Assembly: GCA_014218235.1 (NCBI GenBank)
Contig: CM024766.1
Coordinates: 49,875,359-49,939,358, forward strand
Direction of reading: 5' to 3'
Origin: Colocasia esculenta
Taxonomy: Eukaryota; Streptophyta; Magnoliopsida; Alismatales; Araceae
DNA length: 64,000 nt
In this document: positions 36,722 through 48,939 of the stretch, in pieces
Layout of the letters: each line of letters starts with the position of its first letter
Position numbering within the stretch: position 1 is the stretch's first letter
The notes under the pieces: generated by a model
Told to the model about the DNA's origin: nothing
Seen by the model: the letters and a program-made list of their open reading frames with translations, nothing else
Database searches by the model: none
Position numbers and translations under genes: made by a program

Positions 36722-38105
36722 GTTTGTCCAAGTCAAGAGAAAGTGTATATAGAAACAAGTGCTCTACGTTCTAGAGGAATTCTAGAACAGCGGAGCGTCG
36801 GTAACGGTATTCTCAAAACATCACGAGAAAATAAAGACAAGTCCATTTAAAATAGGGCAATTTAAATACATTATTGAAATAAATTACCAGATATATTATG
36901 AGATATTTTCATGCTGCGTTAAGTCATATTGGATGGTTACAAGTACGTGCATGTGATAAAGAGAATCATGGATATGGAAATGTCATGTGAGTGTCTTTTA
37001 AATTAATCAATACATGTTTACATTATGGCATCTTTATTCACTACGTTTAAGACTGATAACAAGGGTATAATCACTGTAGAAGGATTGAGTACCAAAATCA
37101 AAGGGTTTTCATGCAAAATTTCAGAAGGCGATGTACCCTTGCAAGTATCGCGACAGGGCACATATAGAATGCGATAGGGTTTTTCAAGGATCGCGACGGA
37201 TCGGTCAGGACAGGCAGCCAGAATGCGACGCGAGAGCCTGTCGCGTTCAGAACGCGACAGGCTGGTCGCGATCAGCCCCTGAGAATGCGGCCTATCGGGC
37301 CGTCGCGTTCTCAGGTCCTGCGCCTGAGTCCGAGCGGGAAAAGGACCATGCCTTGTATTGTAGTCCAAGTTTCCATGGTTTGACACAGGGTCATTAAAAA
37401 ATCGATATCTCAGTGTACAGTTGATCAAAAATCGCGAAACCACTTGTAAACGAAGCAAGACATGTTCAAGTATACATAGTAAATAGGAATTCGTAAATCA
37501 TCATGGTCTAGACAGGTATTAAGCATGAACATGCACAATGAACATAGAATAGTGTACAATGAAGGTAGAAGATTTAATTCGGGGAGTATGCTGGATGAAA
37601 ATTGGGGCTTTCAGGGGCAAACGATGCCTAACAATGATCAATATCTCCAGTTAAAATTTCGTGGCATGGGATCAGGTATACATGGAGGTCTAGAATTTAT
37701 ATTAGGGTTCGGGGTCAAGATGGTTGCAAAACATCAAAAATAAAGATCAAAAGATTGGCTAGATGAAAAATAGAGCAACAAGAGGGCTTTTATTCCCGAT
37801 GTTTGGAACAACCTATAGACGAATTTAATTGAGTTTAGCCATTGAGAATGCCTACCTTTGGGTCGTTTTGTCTCCTAGGGCTTAGAACTTGAGGAACGAG
37901 GGGTAGATCTTGAGCAAGCCTTCTCCCCACATTTTCTCCCTTCCTTTGGCCTCTCCTCCACGTCTAGCAAGCCTAGCAACGCATTAGGGCCGGCCATGGA
38001 GAGATTTGGGTGTATTTATGCTTCCTTTGTTTCCTATTCCTACTACTACTCAAATTCCTATTTAATTCTGAGTTTTCCTTATTTCTTTCAACCTTCCTAG
38101 CTTTC
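36722..38105 (-). repeat. Antisense family-B LTR, piece 3 of 3, truncated
   Basis: It resumes directly after element C with GTTTGTCCAAGTCAAG, matching 60390 onward in the F LTR. The conserved palindrome is at 36768-36788 and the TATA-like run at 36745-36752. It breaks off after CTAGCTTTCC, leaving about 690 bp of the LTR's 5' part absent, and runs straight into a truncated copia LTR. The three pieces sum to about 4.3 kb. Confidence 0.88.
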
Positions 38106-39463
38106 CATTGAACATAACAATTTACTTTCCGCAACGATTTCTTAAATGTTCATAACGATTTCTTCATTGAACATAACGATTTGCCTTCTGCAACGATTTC
38201 TTAAGTATTCATAACGATTTCTTCATTGAACACAACGACTTACTTTCCATAACGATTTCTTCAGTGAATATAATGATTTAGTCATGTCTCATAACGATTT
38301 CATAAGTCATGCGTGAATCAACTTCATATGTAAAACAACTTCCTTCTTCTTTTAGTCAAAGCATTGAATAGTTAAAGTCCACGCATATCTCTCTGACATG
38401 TGAGCATTTATGAGGACTGAACGTATCTCTGCATGCATGCAGACGATATCGTCCATTATCATGCTTACTCTGTGTTCATCTTTTAGAACAGCTATTTGGC
38501 ATTACTATTTCTGTGATTATTTGTTCTAACATTGACTGACATCAAAGACAGCTTAGCAGTCTTCCATTTAAGCTTGGAATATGTGCAGATCTCTGACGAC
38601 ATTTCATCTTACAACGTTGGACTAATAGAAGGCAAAGGATAATACAGAAGATTTGGCGTGCACAAATGGATAAAAGACCGTTGACTAAAGCTTCCAAGGA
38701 CCATTCAGTCTAACGTCCACCAAACCAGAGACAACAGATACTTCAACGAATACATTTCAAATTGGAGATATAAATATGAGACAGAAGCTTCAGAAGAATG
38801 ATGAAGTGGAGAAGATATACAACACATAGAGTACAAGCAATTCAAATCTTCTGCAAGAATCCTAGAGCCAAGCATCCCACTCAAAATTGTCACAAGCTCT
38901 CTGCTCTCCGTGTTGTATTAGAAATCCCAAGAGAGCCTGTGTAGTTATGAGAGAGTGCACTGTTAGATCTCTTGCTCTCAGGGCTATTAGCTTCATATCA
39001 CTGCTTGCAAAAGCTTGATCTAGGGGCTTGCTTTTCCTGCTTAATTTTTTCTAGTTGTTTCCCTTCTGTTGTGAAGGAAGACCTGGGGATCCAGGGTGTT
39101 GTTTTCCCTTTGTAGTGAAGGAAGACCTGGTGGGGTATTCAGGGTGTTGTAGCTCCCTTCGTGTGAAGGAACACCAGCTGAGCTGGGTGTTGTGGTGTCC
39201 ATAGGGGGACTGTACCCTAGTTAGTGGAATCCTGAGTTGTTGCTCAGGGACTGGACGTAGGACTCCTAAGGAGAGGAGGTCTGAACCAGGATAATTCCTT
39301 ATGTTGTGTGATTGATTTCTTGTGTGTTTGTTGTTTATACTAACCTTCACTAACCTTCATCGAAGAACATCTTTGTGTGAATGTTTTAAGTACAGGTACT
39401 GGCTAAATAATTTTTTAAAAGACCCATTCACCCCCCCCCTCTGAGCTCGTCAACTGGGCAACA
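38106..39463 (+). repeat. Left LTR of element D, 5'-truncated
   Basis: It matches 53826-55174 of the right LTR with few differences. The first 900 or so bases are missing at the junction with the antisense B LTR. It contains AACGATTTC-type words (38110-38310) and three near-repeats of GTGAAGGAAGACCTGG (39070-39180). It ends ...CTGGGCAACA. Confidence 0.93.
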
Positions 39464-39465
39464 AG

Positions 39466-39480
39466 TGGTATCAAAGCGAG
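39466..39480 (+). other. Primer binding site of element D (initiator Met tRNA)
   Basis: TGGTATCAAAGCGAG follows the LTR end by two bases. It has one change (A for G) from the usual TGGTATCAGAGC. Confidence 0.9.
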
Positions 39481-39527
39481 TCTCTTCGACAAAGAAGAAG
39501 ATCTAACGATCTGAAGAGTAAAGATCC

Positions 39528-41296
39528 ATGGCAGCCCAAAGTCACTTCGAAGGTCAGTCAGTCAACCGACCACCATTGTTCGATGGAGAAGATTACACTT
39601 AATGGAAAACTAGAATGGAGTACTTTCTGCAAGGCCACGATTATCAGATATGGTCCATTGTAGAAGAAGGCGATCTCCTAGTCACAAATGAGAAGGCTCA
39701 GTGGACAGATGATGACAGGAAGAAGATCTCCTTGAACTGTAAAGCTAAAAGTATTCGTTGTGCCCTAAGCAAGAAAGAATTCAACAGAGTTTCAGCCTAC
39801 AAATCTGCAATGGAGATGTGGGAAAAGCTCAGAATTACTTATGAAGGCACAGAAAAGGTGAAGGAGACAAGAATTGACATTCTTGTAACGCAATATGAAA
39901 GATTCCAGATGCAACTAGGTGAGTCCATAACCCAGATGTTTAGTAGATTTATAGATATCACAAATGGGTTAGCTAGACTAGGAAAGACTTATGAAATGGG
40001 AGATATGGTCAGGAAGATCCTTAGGTCTCTACCATCCTCATGGACCCCAAAAGTAACTGCCATTGAGGAAGCCAATGATCTAAAAAGGATGTCCTTGGAA
40101 AAGCTCGTCGGGTCCCTTATGGCCCATGAGATAAGTATGGAGAGACTGGGAGAGTCCTCAAGCAAGAAGAAGCACTCCAATGCTTTGAAAGCCGAAAAAG
40201 AATCATGAGAAGCAAGCTCAGAGGACAGTGAAGGCATTGAGGATAGTGAAAATGAAGAAGCAATGCTATCAAGAAGATTGCAACGAATTTTAGCTAAGAA
40301 GAAGAAGTTTCAATCTGGCAGAAAATTCTTCAAGAAAAACAAGAGTTTAAGAAGCCAGAAGGAAAGAATCTGAAGAAAGGAGAACCGATATGTTATGAGT
40401 GCAAGAAGCCTGGACATATCAAGACAGAATGTCCAAAGCTTAAGAAAGGTGAAAACAAGAAGAAGGATAACTTCAGAAAATTCAAGAAATACAAAAAGAA
40501 GGCAATGGCAGCCGCATGGGAGAATAGCAACGACTCAGACAGTGAGTCAAGCTCGAGCAGTGATGAAGAAGAAGCCAACTTGGCTTTTATGGCAAATACA
40601 GAAGAAAAGGTAACTTCTGACTCCTCTTTCGATTCTTGTAATGATTCAGATTCTGATAATTTAGAAGAAGCTTTCAATGAATTATACAACAAATATAGAG
40701 AAGTAACTAAACTGTTAAAAGTAAGCAAGAAAAATATTACTTGTTTAGAAAACACTAACTCAGACCTAAAAACAGAAAATGAGGAACTGGAAAAGCAAAT
40801 AATTGAACTTAAAAGAAGAAATGAATTATTATGTGAAGACCTAAAAGATAAAAATAAGCAAATAATCAAATTAGAAAAACAGGAGAGTTCAGATGAACTA
40901 AGAAAAGAACTCAAGGTTTTAAATGAAGAAAATAGAAAGTTGTCTAGCACATTAGAAAAATTTACGAATGGTAAAAACTCCTTAATATTAAAAGGTGCTA
41001 GAAGATCAGGTAAGAAGAAGAATGGATTATGTTATACACCCCCAGATAATGAAGAAACCATAATATATCCCAAAATATACCCAACTCCAAAATTTGTGCC
41101 TGAACAAGACATCGCATACAAAACTAATTTTAAATATATTGAAAAAATAACAAAAACATCTTGCTGTAGCCATTGCAATAAGTTAGGTCATTTAAAAATA
41201 ACATGCCCAACTAGACATAAGAAATGGATAATAAAAGGAAAAATTGATGATACTAACCCTTCAGGACCCAAAAGAATTTGGGTACCTAAAACTTAA
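39528..41296 (+). pseudogene. gag of SIRE-type copia element D
   Basis: This is the particle-forming protein. The start is the ATG at 39528 (MAAQSHFEGQSVNRPP), 48 bases after the primer site. An in-frame TAA at about 39600 precedes the capsid-like region (39615-40208), which has WKTRMEYFLQGHDYQIW and MGDMVRKILRSLP. TGA at 40206 (Arg codon CGA in origin) and a one-base loss near 40343 follow. Then come the first zinc knuckle CYECKKPGHIKTEC (40391), a Ser/Asp/Glu-rich linker, a long coiled coil (about 40650-40960) and a second knuckle CSHCNKLGHLKITC at about 41165. It ends at GPKRIWVPKT just before protease. Two knuckles separated by a coiled coil is characteristic of SIRE gags. Confidence 0.9.
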
Positions 41297-41329
41297 TGTT
41301 TTTATTTCAGGGTAACCTTCGAGCATCCA

Positions 41330-42330
41330 AATAGTATTTGGACAGTGGGTGCTCAAGGCACATGTCAGGGAACCGGAAGCTGTTCACTCATCTTTAGGCT
41401 GAAGAAGGGACTATTACATATGGAGATAACGGAAAAGGAACAGTGATAGGCAGCGGTTTAGTAAATAACAAAGGAAAAACAGTTATTGAAGATGTACTGC
41501 TTGTCAAAGGGCTAAAGCACAACCTCATCAGCATCAGTCAGCTTTGTGACAGAGGTCATCAGATTCAGTTCCAAGAGACAAAGTGCAGTATATTGAAGGA
41601 TGGAGTAGTGATCCTCGAAGCTAATAGAGAGAAGAACTTATATGTACTCTATCTCGAAGAACTTAAAGAGCAAGACGTCTGTTTGGCAGCAAAAAAAGAG
41701 CAATCAACTGAGCTGTGGCACAAAAGATTGGGCCACTGCAGTTTGGATGGCATGAACAAGCTCAGAAAGAGAAATCTGGTGGAAGGTCTGCTAAAGGTCA
41801 GCACGAAAATGGATAGCATCTGCAGACCATATGCAAAGGGAAAGCACACTAAGAGCTCCTTCAAGTCAAAGACTGTGGTGACCACCTCAAAACCCTTAGA
41901 ACTCCTTCATATGGATTTGTTTGGGCCAATGAGAACCACTAGTCTTGGAGGAAAGAATTTTGGATTCGTTATAGTTGATGACTACTCCAGATTTACATGG
42001 GTGTCATTTCTAGAGCATAAAGATGACACACTTGAAAGCTTTGTCAGTTTCAGCAAGAAGGTCCAGAAAGACAAGAAATTCAGTATTATTAGTATCCGGT
42101 CAGACCATGGAGGTGAATTTCAGAATGAAAAGTTTACAGAGTTCTGTGAAAATGAAGAAATTGAGCATAATTTCTCAGCACCAAGGACACCACAGCAAAA
42201 TGGAGTTGCTGAGAGGAAGAATAGAACCTTATTGGATATGGAAAGAACAATGCTGTCAGAATATGACTTGCCAAGGTATTTCTGGGCTAGGCAGTGAACA
42301 CAGCAAGCTACATCATCAATAGGGTGATGA
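41330..42330 (+). pseudogene. Protease and integrase of element D
   Basis: The protease active site DSG with CSRHMSG is intact at 41341-41370, but a TAG follows within about 20 codons. The frame then reads on to 42297. GAG-pre-integrase appears as LWHKRLGHCS; its zinc-binding Cys pair is damaged, because CRPYAKGK has Tyr where the second Cys is expected. The catalytic core is readable: first Asp in LLHMDLFGP, second in SDHGGEF, Glu in the PQQNGVAERKNR block. A one-base loss at about 42290 (FWARQ then stop) throws the rest out of frame. Not functional. Confidence 0.92.
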
Positions 42331-43487
42331 TCAGGCCAATCCTGAAGAAGACAACGTACGAACTATTCAAAGAAAGAAGCCAAAGATCAGTCACTTCAGG
42401 ACATTTGGATGTCCTTGCTTCATCCACAACAATGGAAAAAGGATATTGGTAAGTTAGATGCCAAATCAGATGAAGGCATCTTCATGGGATACACTTCTAA
42501 ACCTAAAGGCTATAGAGTATTTAACAAACACACTTTATTAATTGAACAGTCGGTTCATATCATTTTTGATGAAACTAACCCTTCCTTGAGAAAGGAAGAA
42601 GATAGTGACATTGATGATGTAGATGAATTGTCTAAGAAATTAAAGGATACATCAATTGAAGACAAGGATGATCCACCTCTGGAAGACCTGCAACAAAAGG
42701 ACATTACACATGATAATCTTCCAAAGGAGTGGAGATACAAGAAAGATCACCCACCTGAGAACATTATTGGTGATCCATCTGTAGGGGTAAGAACAAGAGG
42801 TAATGTAATACCTTGTGATTATCTAGCATTTGTTTCTCAAATCGAGCCTAAGACAGTCAATGAAGCTCTCACTGATGAATCTTGGATTATAGCCATGCAA
42901 GATGAACTTAATCAATTCAAGAGAAACCAAGTATGGTCACTTGTTCCCAGACCATTAGAGCATCCGGTTATTGGCACCAAGTGGGTGTTCAGAAACAAAT
43001 TGGATGACACTAGTGTAATCTTAAGAAACTAGGCCAGACTGGTAGCTCAAGGCTATTCCCAAGAGGAAGGCATAGATTTCGATGAAACCTATGCACCTGT
43101 AGCTAGAGTTGATGCTATTAGAATTTTACTTGCATATGCATCAGCATTAGATATAAAACTATTTCAAATGGATGTTAAGTCAGTATTTTTAAATGGTTTC
43201 ATCAAGGAGGAAGTTTATGTGGAACAACCCCTGGGTTTTGATGATTCAAAATTTCCGAATCATGTTTTTAAACTTCACAAGGCATTGTATGGTTTAAAGC
43301 AAGCACCTAGAGCCTGGTATGAAAGGCTTAGTTCTTTTCTTTTAAACCATGGATTTAGTAGAGGTCAAGTAGATAGCACCCTTTTTATAAAGACAAAGAT
43401 AAAAATATATTACTTGTTCAAATTTATGTAGATGACATAATTTTTTGTTCTACTGATGAATCTCTTAGCAAGTATTTTGAAAAGCTC
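42331..43487 (+). pseudogene. Reverse transcriptase of element D
   Basis: Blocks seen: SDEGIFMGYTSKPKGYRVFN (42409-42530), VNEALTDESWIIAMQDEL, GTKWVFRNK, then TAG at 43030 in place of the Lys codon before ARLVAQGYSQ. ETYAPVARVDAIRILLAYA, FQMDVKSVFLNGFIKEEVYV and KALYGLKQAPRAWY continue in the same frame. A frameshift near 43395 precedes the catalytic YVDD at 43425-43436. The substitution AAG to TAG is not a CpG change. Confidence 0.93.
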
Positions 43488-44350
43488 ATGCAGGGAGAAT
43501 TCGAAATGAGCTTGATGGGAGAGCTCAACTACTTCCTTGGACTACAAATCAAACAAGGAAAGGAAGGTACTCACATCTGCCAAGCAAAGTACACAAGAGA
43601 ACTCTTGAAGAAATTTGGATTCAACAATGCCAAACCTCTGTCAACACCTATGAGCACATCAACAAGGATGGACAGTGACAAGGATGGTAAGAAAGTAGAT
43701 CAAAAGATCTACAGAGGTATGATAGGTTCTCTACTCTACTTAACAGCTAGCAGACCTAATATTCTATTTAGTGTTTGTATGTGTGCTAGATATCAAGTAG
43801 ATCCTAGAGAGTCTCATCTAATTTCAGTTAAAAGAATCTTTAAATATTTATCTAGAACTCATGACTTAGGTCTTTGGTATCCAAAATCATGTGAAATTAA
43901 CCTAATAGGATATTCAAATGCTGATTATGCTGGATGCAAATAGATAGAAAAAGCACCAGTGGATGTTGTCAATTTCTTGCAGGATGTTTGATATCATGGT
44001 CCTCCAAGAAGCAAAATTCAGTGGCACTATCAACTGCTGAAGCTGAGTATGTTGCTGTTGGAAGTTGCTGTACACAACTCTTGTGGATCAAACAACAACT
44101 TGAGGACTATGGGCTTCACATCAAAACAATCCCACTATTATGTGACAACACAAGTGCCATAAACCTCACCAAAAATCCAGTACAACATTCAAGGACCAAG
44201 CATATTGACGTTAGATACCATTTTATTCGTGATCATGTAGCAAATCGTAATTTAAAATATCTTTTATTGATACAAATGGTCAGTTAGCAGATATCTTCAC
44301 AAAAGCCTTACCCGAAGAGAGATTCACATCTCTTAGAAGGGAATTGGCAT
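43488..44350 (+). pseudogene. C-terminal reverse transcriptase and RNase H of element D
   Basis: LNYFLGLQIKQ and YRGMIGSLLYLTASRPNI belong to the RT C-terminus. RNase H begins GYSNADYAGCK (usually D-A-D), then a frameshift at 43940 leads into DRKSTSGCCQFL, SWSSKKQNSVALSTAEAEYV (catalytic Glu), LLCDNTSAI and TKHIDVRYHFIRDHV. A further shift near 44270 leads to QLADIFTKALPEERF, the usual end of copia polyproteins, by about 44350. Confidence 0.92.
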
Positions 44351-44767
44351 GTGTATTTTGTGAAAGGATTTCTGTGTTAACTGAAACATAAATTTTCAGA
44401 ATTTAAGTAATATTTCTCTCCATGGTGTTAAGCAAAAGAAAAAATCTATTATCTTATCTTGGCGGTCTCCTTTATAAAAGTCCTCTGGGATAGTCAAACT
44501 CGTTTGTCGTTTTCTGCCGCCTTTTTGGCGCCTCTTTTTTTTCTCGATAAAGCATCTATTTATTCCGAAATCGATGTGGGAACGACTCATCCCCTACCTT
44601 TCACCTTTTCCCTCTTTCGTCTGGTTGCCTGAGCCGATACCCTAACGACTCCGGCATCGACTCTCTGTGAATTTGAAGACTCTCCCCGTTTCCCACGTAG
44701 AATTGCTTGAGGGCTTTCACTCCTACCAGCATCTCATCCCTCCAGAAAACCTCCTCCACTCAAATCC
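44351..44767 (+). other. Spacer between pol and extra ORF of element D
   Basis: No coding sequence supported. Contains pyrimidine-rich stretches and short T runs. In SIRE elements a comparable spacer precedes the extra ORF. Confidence 0.5.
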
Positions 44768-46020
44768 ATGGCTGCGACTGTTGTTTCCGGTAGTCTTGGG
44801 GGCTACGGAGCTAAGTACCTCTCACCCGAGCAGCAGGAGAAGTTCATGTTTGTGAAGACCAAGCTGTGTGGCAATAAGGCAGTGGATGTTGCAGTTTTAG
44901 AGAAAAATGGAATGCACAGTATAGTGGAAGCTATGGACATGATGAAGTGGACTGGAATCGCAACCCTTTCAGAGGTAAGCTACCCGGACCTTGTAAAGGC
45001 GTTTTATGTCTGTTTGAAGACAGAGGCAGATGGATCTTTGATATCTTCTGTGAAAAGGTACCCAAATCAGAATAGATCATGATTTGTTGAAGTCTTTGTT
45101 TGGTGTGTCCACATCTGAGCACAGTGGGATGCACACAGAGGATACCCTAGTTAAGGGACTTGGGATTGTTGGTCCCGAATATAAGTTAAAAGATGGGAAA
45201 CTGGATATAAACCAGTTGAATGCCTTCAATCGTCTTCTGCACTTCATAGTCTGTCAGATATTAGTCCCTAGAAGTGCTACTTTCTCAACTTGTACCAAGG
45301 CAGACTTAGATGTGATGTACTGGGCCATTCAAAACAAAGAGATAAATATGGCGAAGTCATAATAGAGAGGATGAAATTTGCTCGTGATCAAATTTGGGAT
45401 ACTAAGAGCAAGCTGAATGTATCTCTGCCCTACGCCCACTTGCTCACCAAGGTTTTCAGACATTCTAGCGTGAACTTGTCTGGGACAGTAGTTGAGAATA
45501 TGGGCCAAGCTATTAGGTCCAAAAATCTGAGAAAAAGTGGTTTCTCAGTCGTCAATGGAGTATGGACCAAGACCTCTGTGGCTGAGGGTGAAGCCATAAT
45601 CGGCGAAGCCCAAGAAGCCCAGCAAGAAGTAGCAGCTGATATAGCAGAACCAGTAGCAGCAGTAGTAGTGCCAGAGGAACCAGCAACAGCAGCACCAGCG
45701 GAAGTTGCAGAGGTAGCAGAAAGGGAACCAGAAGCATCAGCATCACGTGCAGTAGCAATGGAAAGAGAAGGTGCAGTGAGAGCGTCAATAGCTCCAGCAA
45801 GACAATGATGGAAGAAATTAGTAGAAGAATTGAAGACATTCCTCCTGAGACCATTATTCCTGTTGGATCAATATCAGATGATCCTCTACCTTCTTCCAGA
45901 GTAGCTTCAGTGCTTCGAGATGTCCTAGATTCCATTCAAAGCACTCCAGTTATTCCAGAAGGTGATGGCAGTACTGTAGAAGAGGTTGTGGCATTTGGCC
46001 ACCTAGAAGATACTGTGTTG

Positions 46021-46137
46021 GAAGATGCTCCCATTCAGGGGGAGCAAGAAAGAATTGCAGAAGATGCTCCCATTCATGGGGAGCAAGAAAGAATTGCAGA
46101 AGATGCTCCCATTCAGGGGGAGCAAGACACTGAGAAA
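46021..46137 (+). repeat. Three 39-bp in-frame repeats
   Basis: Unit GAAGATGCTCCCATTCAGGG followed by GGAGCAAGAAAGAATTGCA; the third copy ends differently. It encodes EDAPIQGEQERIA. Confidence 0.92.
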
Positions 46138-46503
46138 GAAGCAACATCACAGGGGGAGCACACTGAAGATGTCCCTGTGAATGAAAGGCAAAATGCAGAA
46201 CATGCTGAAGTTGAAGAATCAGTGGAAAAGAGAAGCAAGAGTAAGAGAATTGCACACAAAAGGCCAAGGAAGATACAGAGGAAGGTAAACCTGAAGCCTA
46301 TCCTAAATCGGTTGGATGCTCAAAGCAAGACCCTGTGCTCAGTACAGTCTAACTTGGAGTCCATTCAAATGAGCCAGGCATCAACCACTAAGGAATTTTC
46401 TCAGATTAGAAATGCAATGAAGTGGTTTAATCAGGAAATGGGGAGTATGAAATCCATGTTGTCTGAGATTTTGAAGGCGGTTGGAGCTCCAGCTACTCCT
46501 CCT

Positions 46504-46521
46504 CCCCCCCCCCCCCCCCCC
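46504..46521 (+). repeat. Run of 18 cytosines in the extra ORF
   Basis: Coding continues on the two sides of the run in different frames (45805-46542 upstream, 46481-47188 downstream). Slippage in the run explains the frameshift. Confidence 0.9.
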
Positions 46522-48506
46522 TCCTGCAGCTCAGAGAAGTGAAGTAGATTCTCCTAGGCCTTCAGGGCCATCTGAGCAGGAATCCAGACCATCAGGGTCA
46601 GCAGTTCAAGAGTCAGGGCAACCAGGGCCGGTTCCAGCAGCAGAAGTCAGTGAGTCCGGGCCATCCGGGGCAGCTGAGCAGGTGCAAGGGCCATCAGAGC
46701 CAGCTGAGAAGGTGTCAGGGCCATCAGGGCCAATGGAGTCAGAATCTGTGCAGACTGTGGCTGAAGAAGAAGTTATGGCTCCTGAGCCCCTAGCTCCTTC
46801 TTCCTCTCAAACCCCAGTTCCTCCATCACCACCTTCATCCTCTACAGCTCCACCTGCCCCTCAAACCTTCAAGAAACCTCAACCTAGACCCATCTCTTCA
46901 CCAACACCTTTTCCATCTCACTCCACTTCCTCTCCTGCATCTTTAACACATATTCTTCCACCTCCACCCATCTTCGAGATCCCTCCAGCATCCTCTGCTG
47001 GAGCCTCCTCTTCCTCTAGTCCCTACTCTGAACAAGTAGATGAACCCCCTTCTCTGTCTGATTCTTTTTTTCATCCTTCTCCTCCACCCTCTTTCATTAC
47101 TCTAATCCCTGAGAATACTCAACTTGAATCTCCTTTTCTTGAAAAAGTCAAGCATGAGTTTGAAGAAGCCATTCTTAGTCTGTACTAAAAGTTGGGGATC
47201 ATATTCATAGGGCAGACTCTTCTAGTTCTGCTCCTAAAAAGAGGAAAATTTCATCCACTTCCTCCCTTTCCTCTGAACCTAACTATCCCCCTCTGTGGTT
47301 TTCTCTCACAGTGGACAACAGAAATAAACCACTGTATAGAGAATATCTTCAGAAGGTTGTTTTTGCCACCATCATCAACCTTCCCTTCCTTAATCTTTCA
47401 GACCATTTAAGTGTTGTTCTACCCTATACTCCTCTATCTAAAACTGAAAAATCCAAAATTTTCTTTGTTGCTCACTCCAAGGCTGAAGAGCAATGGGCCA
47501 GGGGGCACAAAGAGCTCTATAACAAATTTCTTCTAGCTAGATCTTTCAGATTCCCTCCAAGGGACCATTCCCTAACCTTATCAGAATGGTTCCAAATCCA
47601 CCATAAAAATTCTTGGGGCCTATTCATTCAAAGGAGATCAAGATGGTCAGGCACTTCCTGTTGTTCAACAATTTTAGATATGTCCATCGACTCCCAGAAG
47701 TTTAGTTGGGCCAGTTCAAGCAGGCAATCACAGCTCTTACTACAGCTATAGCCCACACTGAAGCTGTCCAGATTGATTTTGCTACCCTTCAACTGCCAGA
47801 GGAGATCTCTCTTCCCCTAATTCACTTCCTAGTCATGGAATCCTCTGTTGGGTCTATCATTTTTGAACGTTTTGCTAGGGTTATGGGAAGAATTAAGGTA
47901 CAAAAAGGCTTTGTAGTTGCATTTCATAGATTTCTCTTTAGAGAATATCACCAGGGCCATGTCAGTGCTGAGGTTCTTGCTCCCATCCTGTCAGAATGTG
48001 AGAGATTGAATTCCTCAGAGTGGACCAGATTTTATCCTCTTTCTGCTCAACAATTGTCGGATCTAAATGAAGCTCAAGCTAGGGAAGGTAAACCTCCAGT
48101 TTCTCTTGCTACCTTTTTGGACATGAACTCCATTCACCTTGTCAATGATCCCCTTAAGACTTTGGTTGAAAGGTACAAGGTTTTTGTAGCCATGCGTCAA
48201 GCACTACGGCATAAGCAGAATTTCTACCCAGTCTCCATGGATCAGTTTCTTGCTTGTGCCAGCTTTGGGACAGTCATCTTTCTCAAGATGTCCATGGATA
48301 TGGGCTCCTATGCTGATTTCCTTAACCAGCAGTTAACTCTTCATCTCCGCAGGATGGCTCCCTCCATGGGACCAACCTACTCTATAGCTCCTGGTGTGTT
48401 CAAGTTGTACTTTGAAGAGCAGGAACAACAGGCATGGGAAACTATTACTCATTTTGCCTCTCTTTTGTCTCCTGCTTATTATCTTCTTGTACCTCCTCAA
48501 AGTTAA

Positions 48507-48689
48507 TACAATATCTTTGATTATGTGCTTCTCATCTTCTTCTTTGTCTCAGTGTATCTTTTTGCTTAATGACAAAAAGAGGGAGAAATTTACGTAACAT
48601 TTCTGACATACAAGAAATATAAAGCTTTAGATTACGTATGCTTATTGTTCAGTTTTGTTAAGTTTTTTCATCACCAAAAAGGGGGAGAT
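48507..48689 (+). other. 3' untranslated region and polypurine tract of element D
   Basis: AAAAAGGGGGAGA at 48676-48688 directly precedes the right LTR. A similar AAAAAGAGGGAGA lies upstream at about 48574. No gene. Confidence 0.85.
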
Positions 48690-48939
48690 TGATGATCAGT
48701 ATGTTTGATGATTAGTCTGTTCCCATGTAATTTTAATTAATTACATATTTATTTTGGTGAATAACAAAACATGATTAACAAAACCTTGTCAAAGTTTTCT
48801 AACATATATTCTATAAGTTTTTTAGCACAGGGAAAATCTCAAGGAAAATCAAGCATATTTGGTAAGTATTAATACCTCTGTAGAAATATCAATACCAAGT
48901 TGTAATTTCTCTAAGTCCACATCGACTTCTATTGAAAAC

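Larger units (their letters stand above)
44768..48506 (+). pseudogene. Extra 3' ORF of SIRE-type element D (role unknown)
   Basis: The reading frame switches at least six times (breaks near 45080, 45360, 45805, 46510, 47190-47310 and 47720), so it is broken. The N-terminal 300 or so residues, with SYPDLVKAFYVCLK, LKSLFGV and FNRLLHFIVCQILVPRSATF, resemble the putative plant transposon protein domain often found beside plant retroelements (inference from pattern). An Ala/Glu/Val-rich segment follows, then three copies of a 13-residue unit EDAPIQGEQERIA (46021-46137), a basic patch (KRSKSKRIAHKRPRKIQRK) and a coiled coil. A Pro/Ser-rich tail opens at an 18-C run. The C-terminal part (47706-48506) is a helical region of unknown family. 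Such ORFs in SIRE have been called envelope-like; I see no clear signal peptide or membrane anchor. Confidence 0.7.

Noticed and set aside
40393..40950. 185-codon minus-strand frame rich in Ser, Phe and Leu
   Set aside because: It is the antisense of the Glu/Lys/Asp-rich gag coiled coil; such mirror frames are common.
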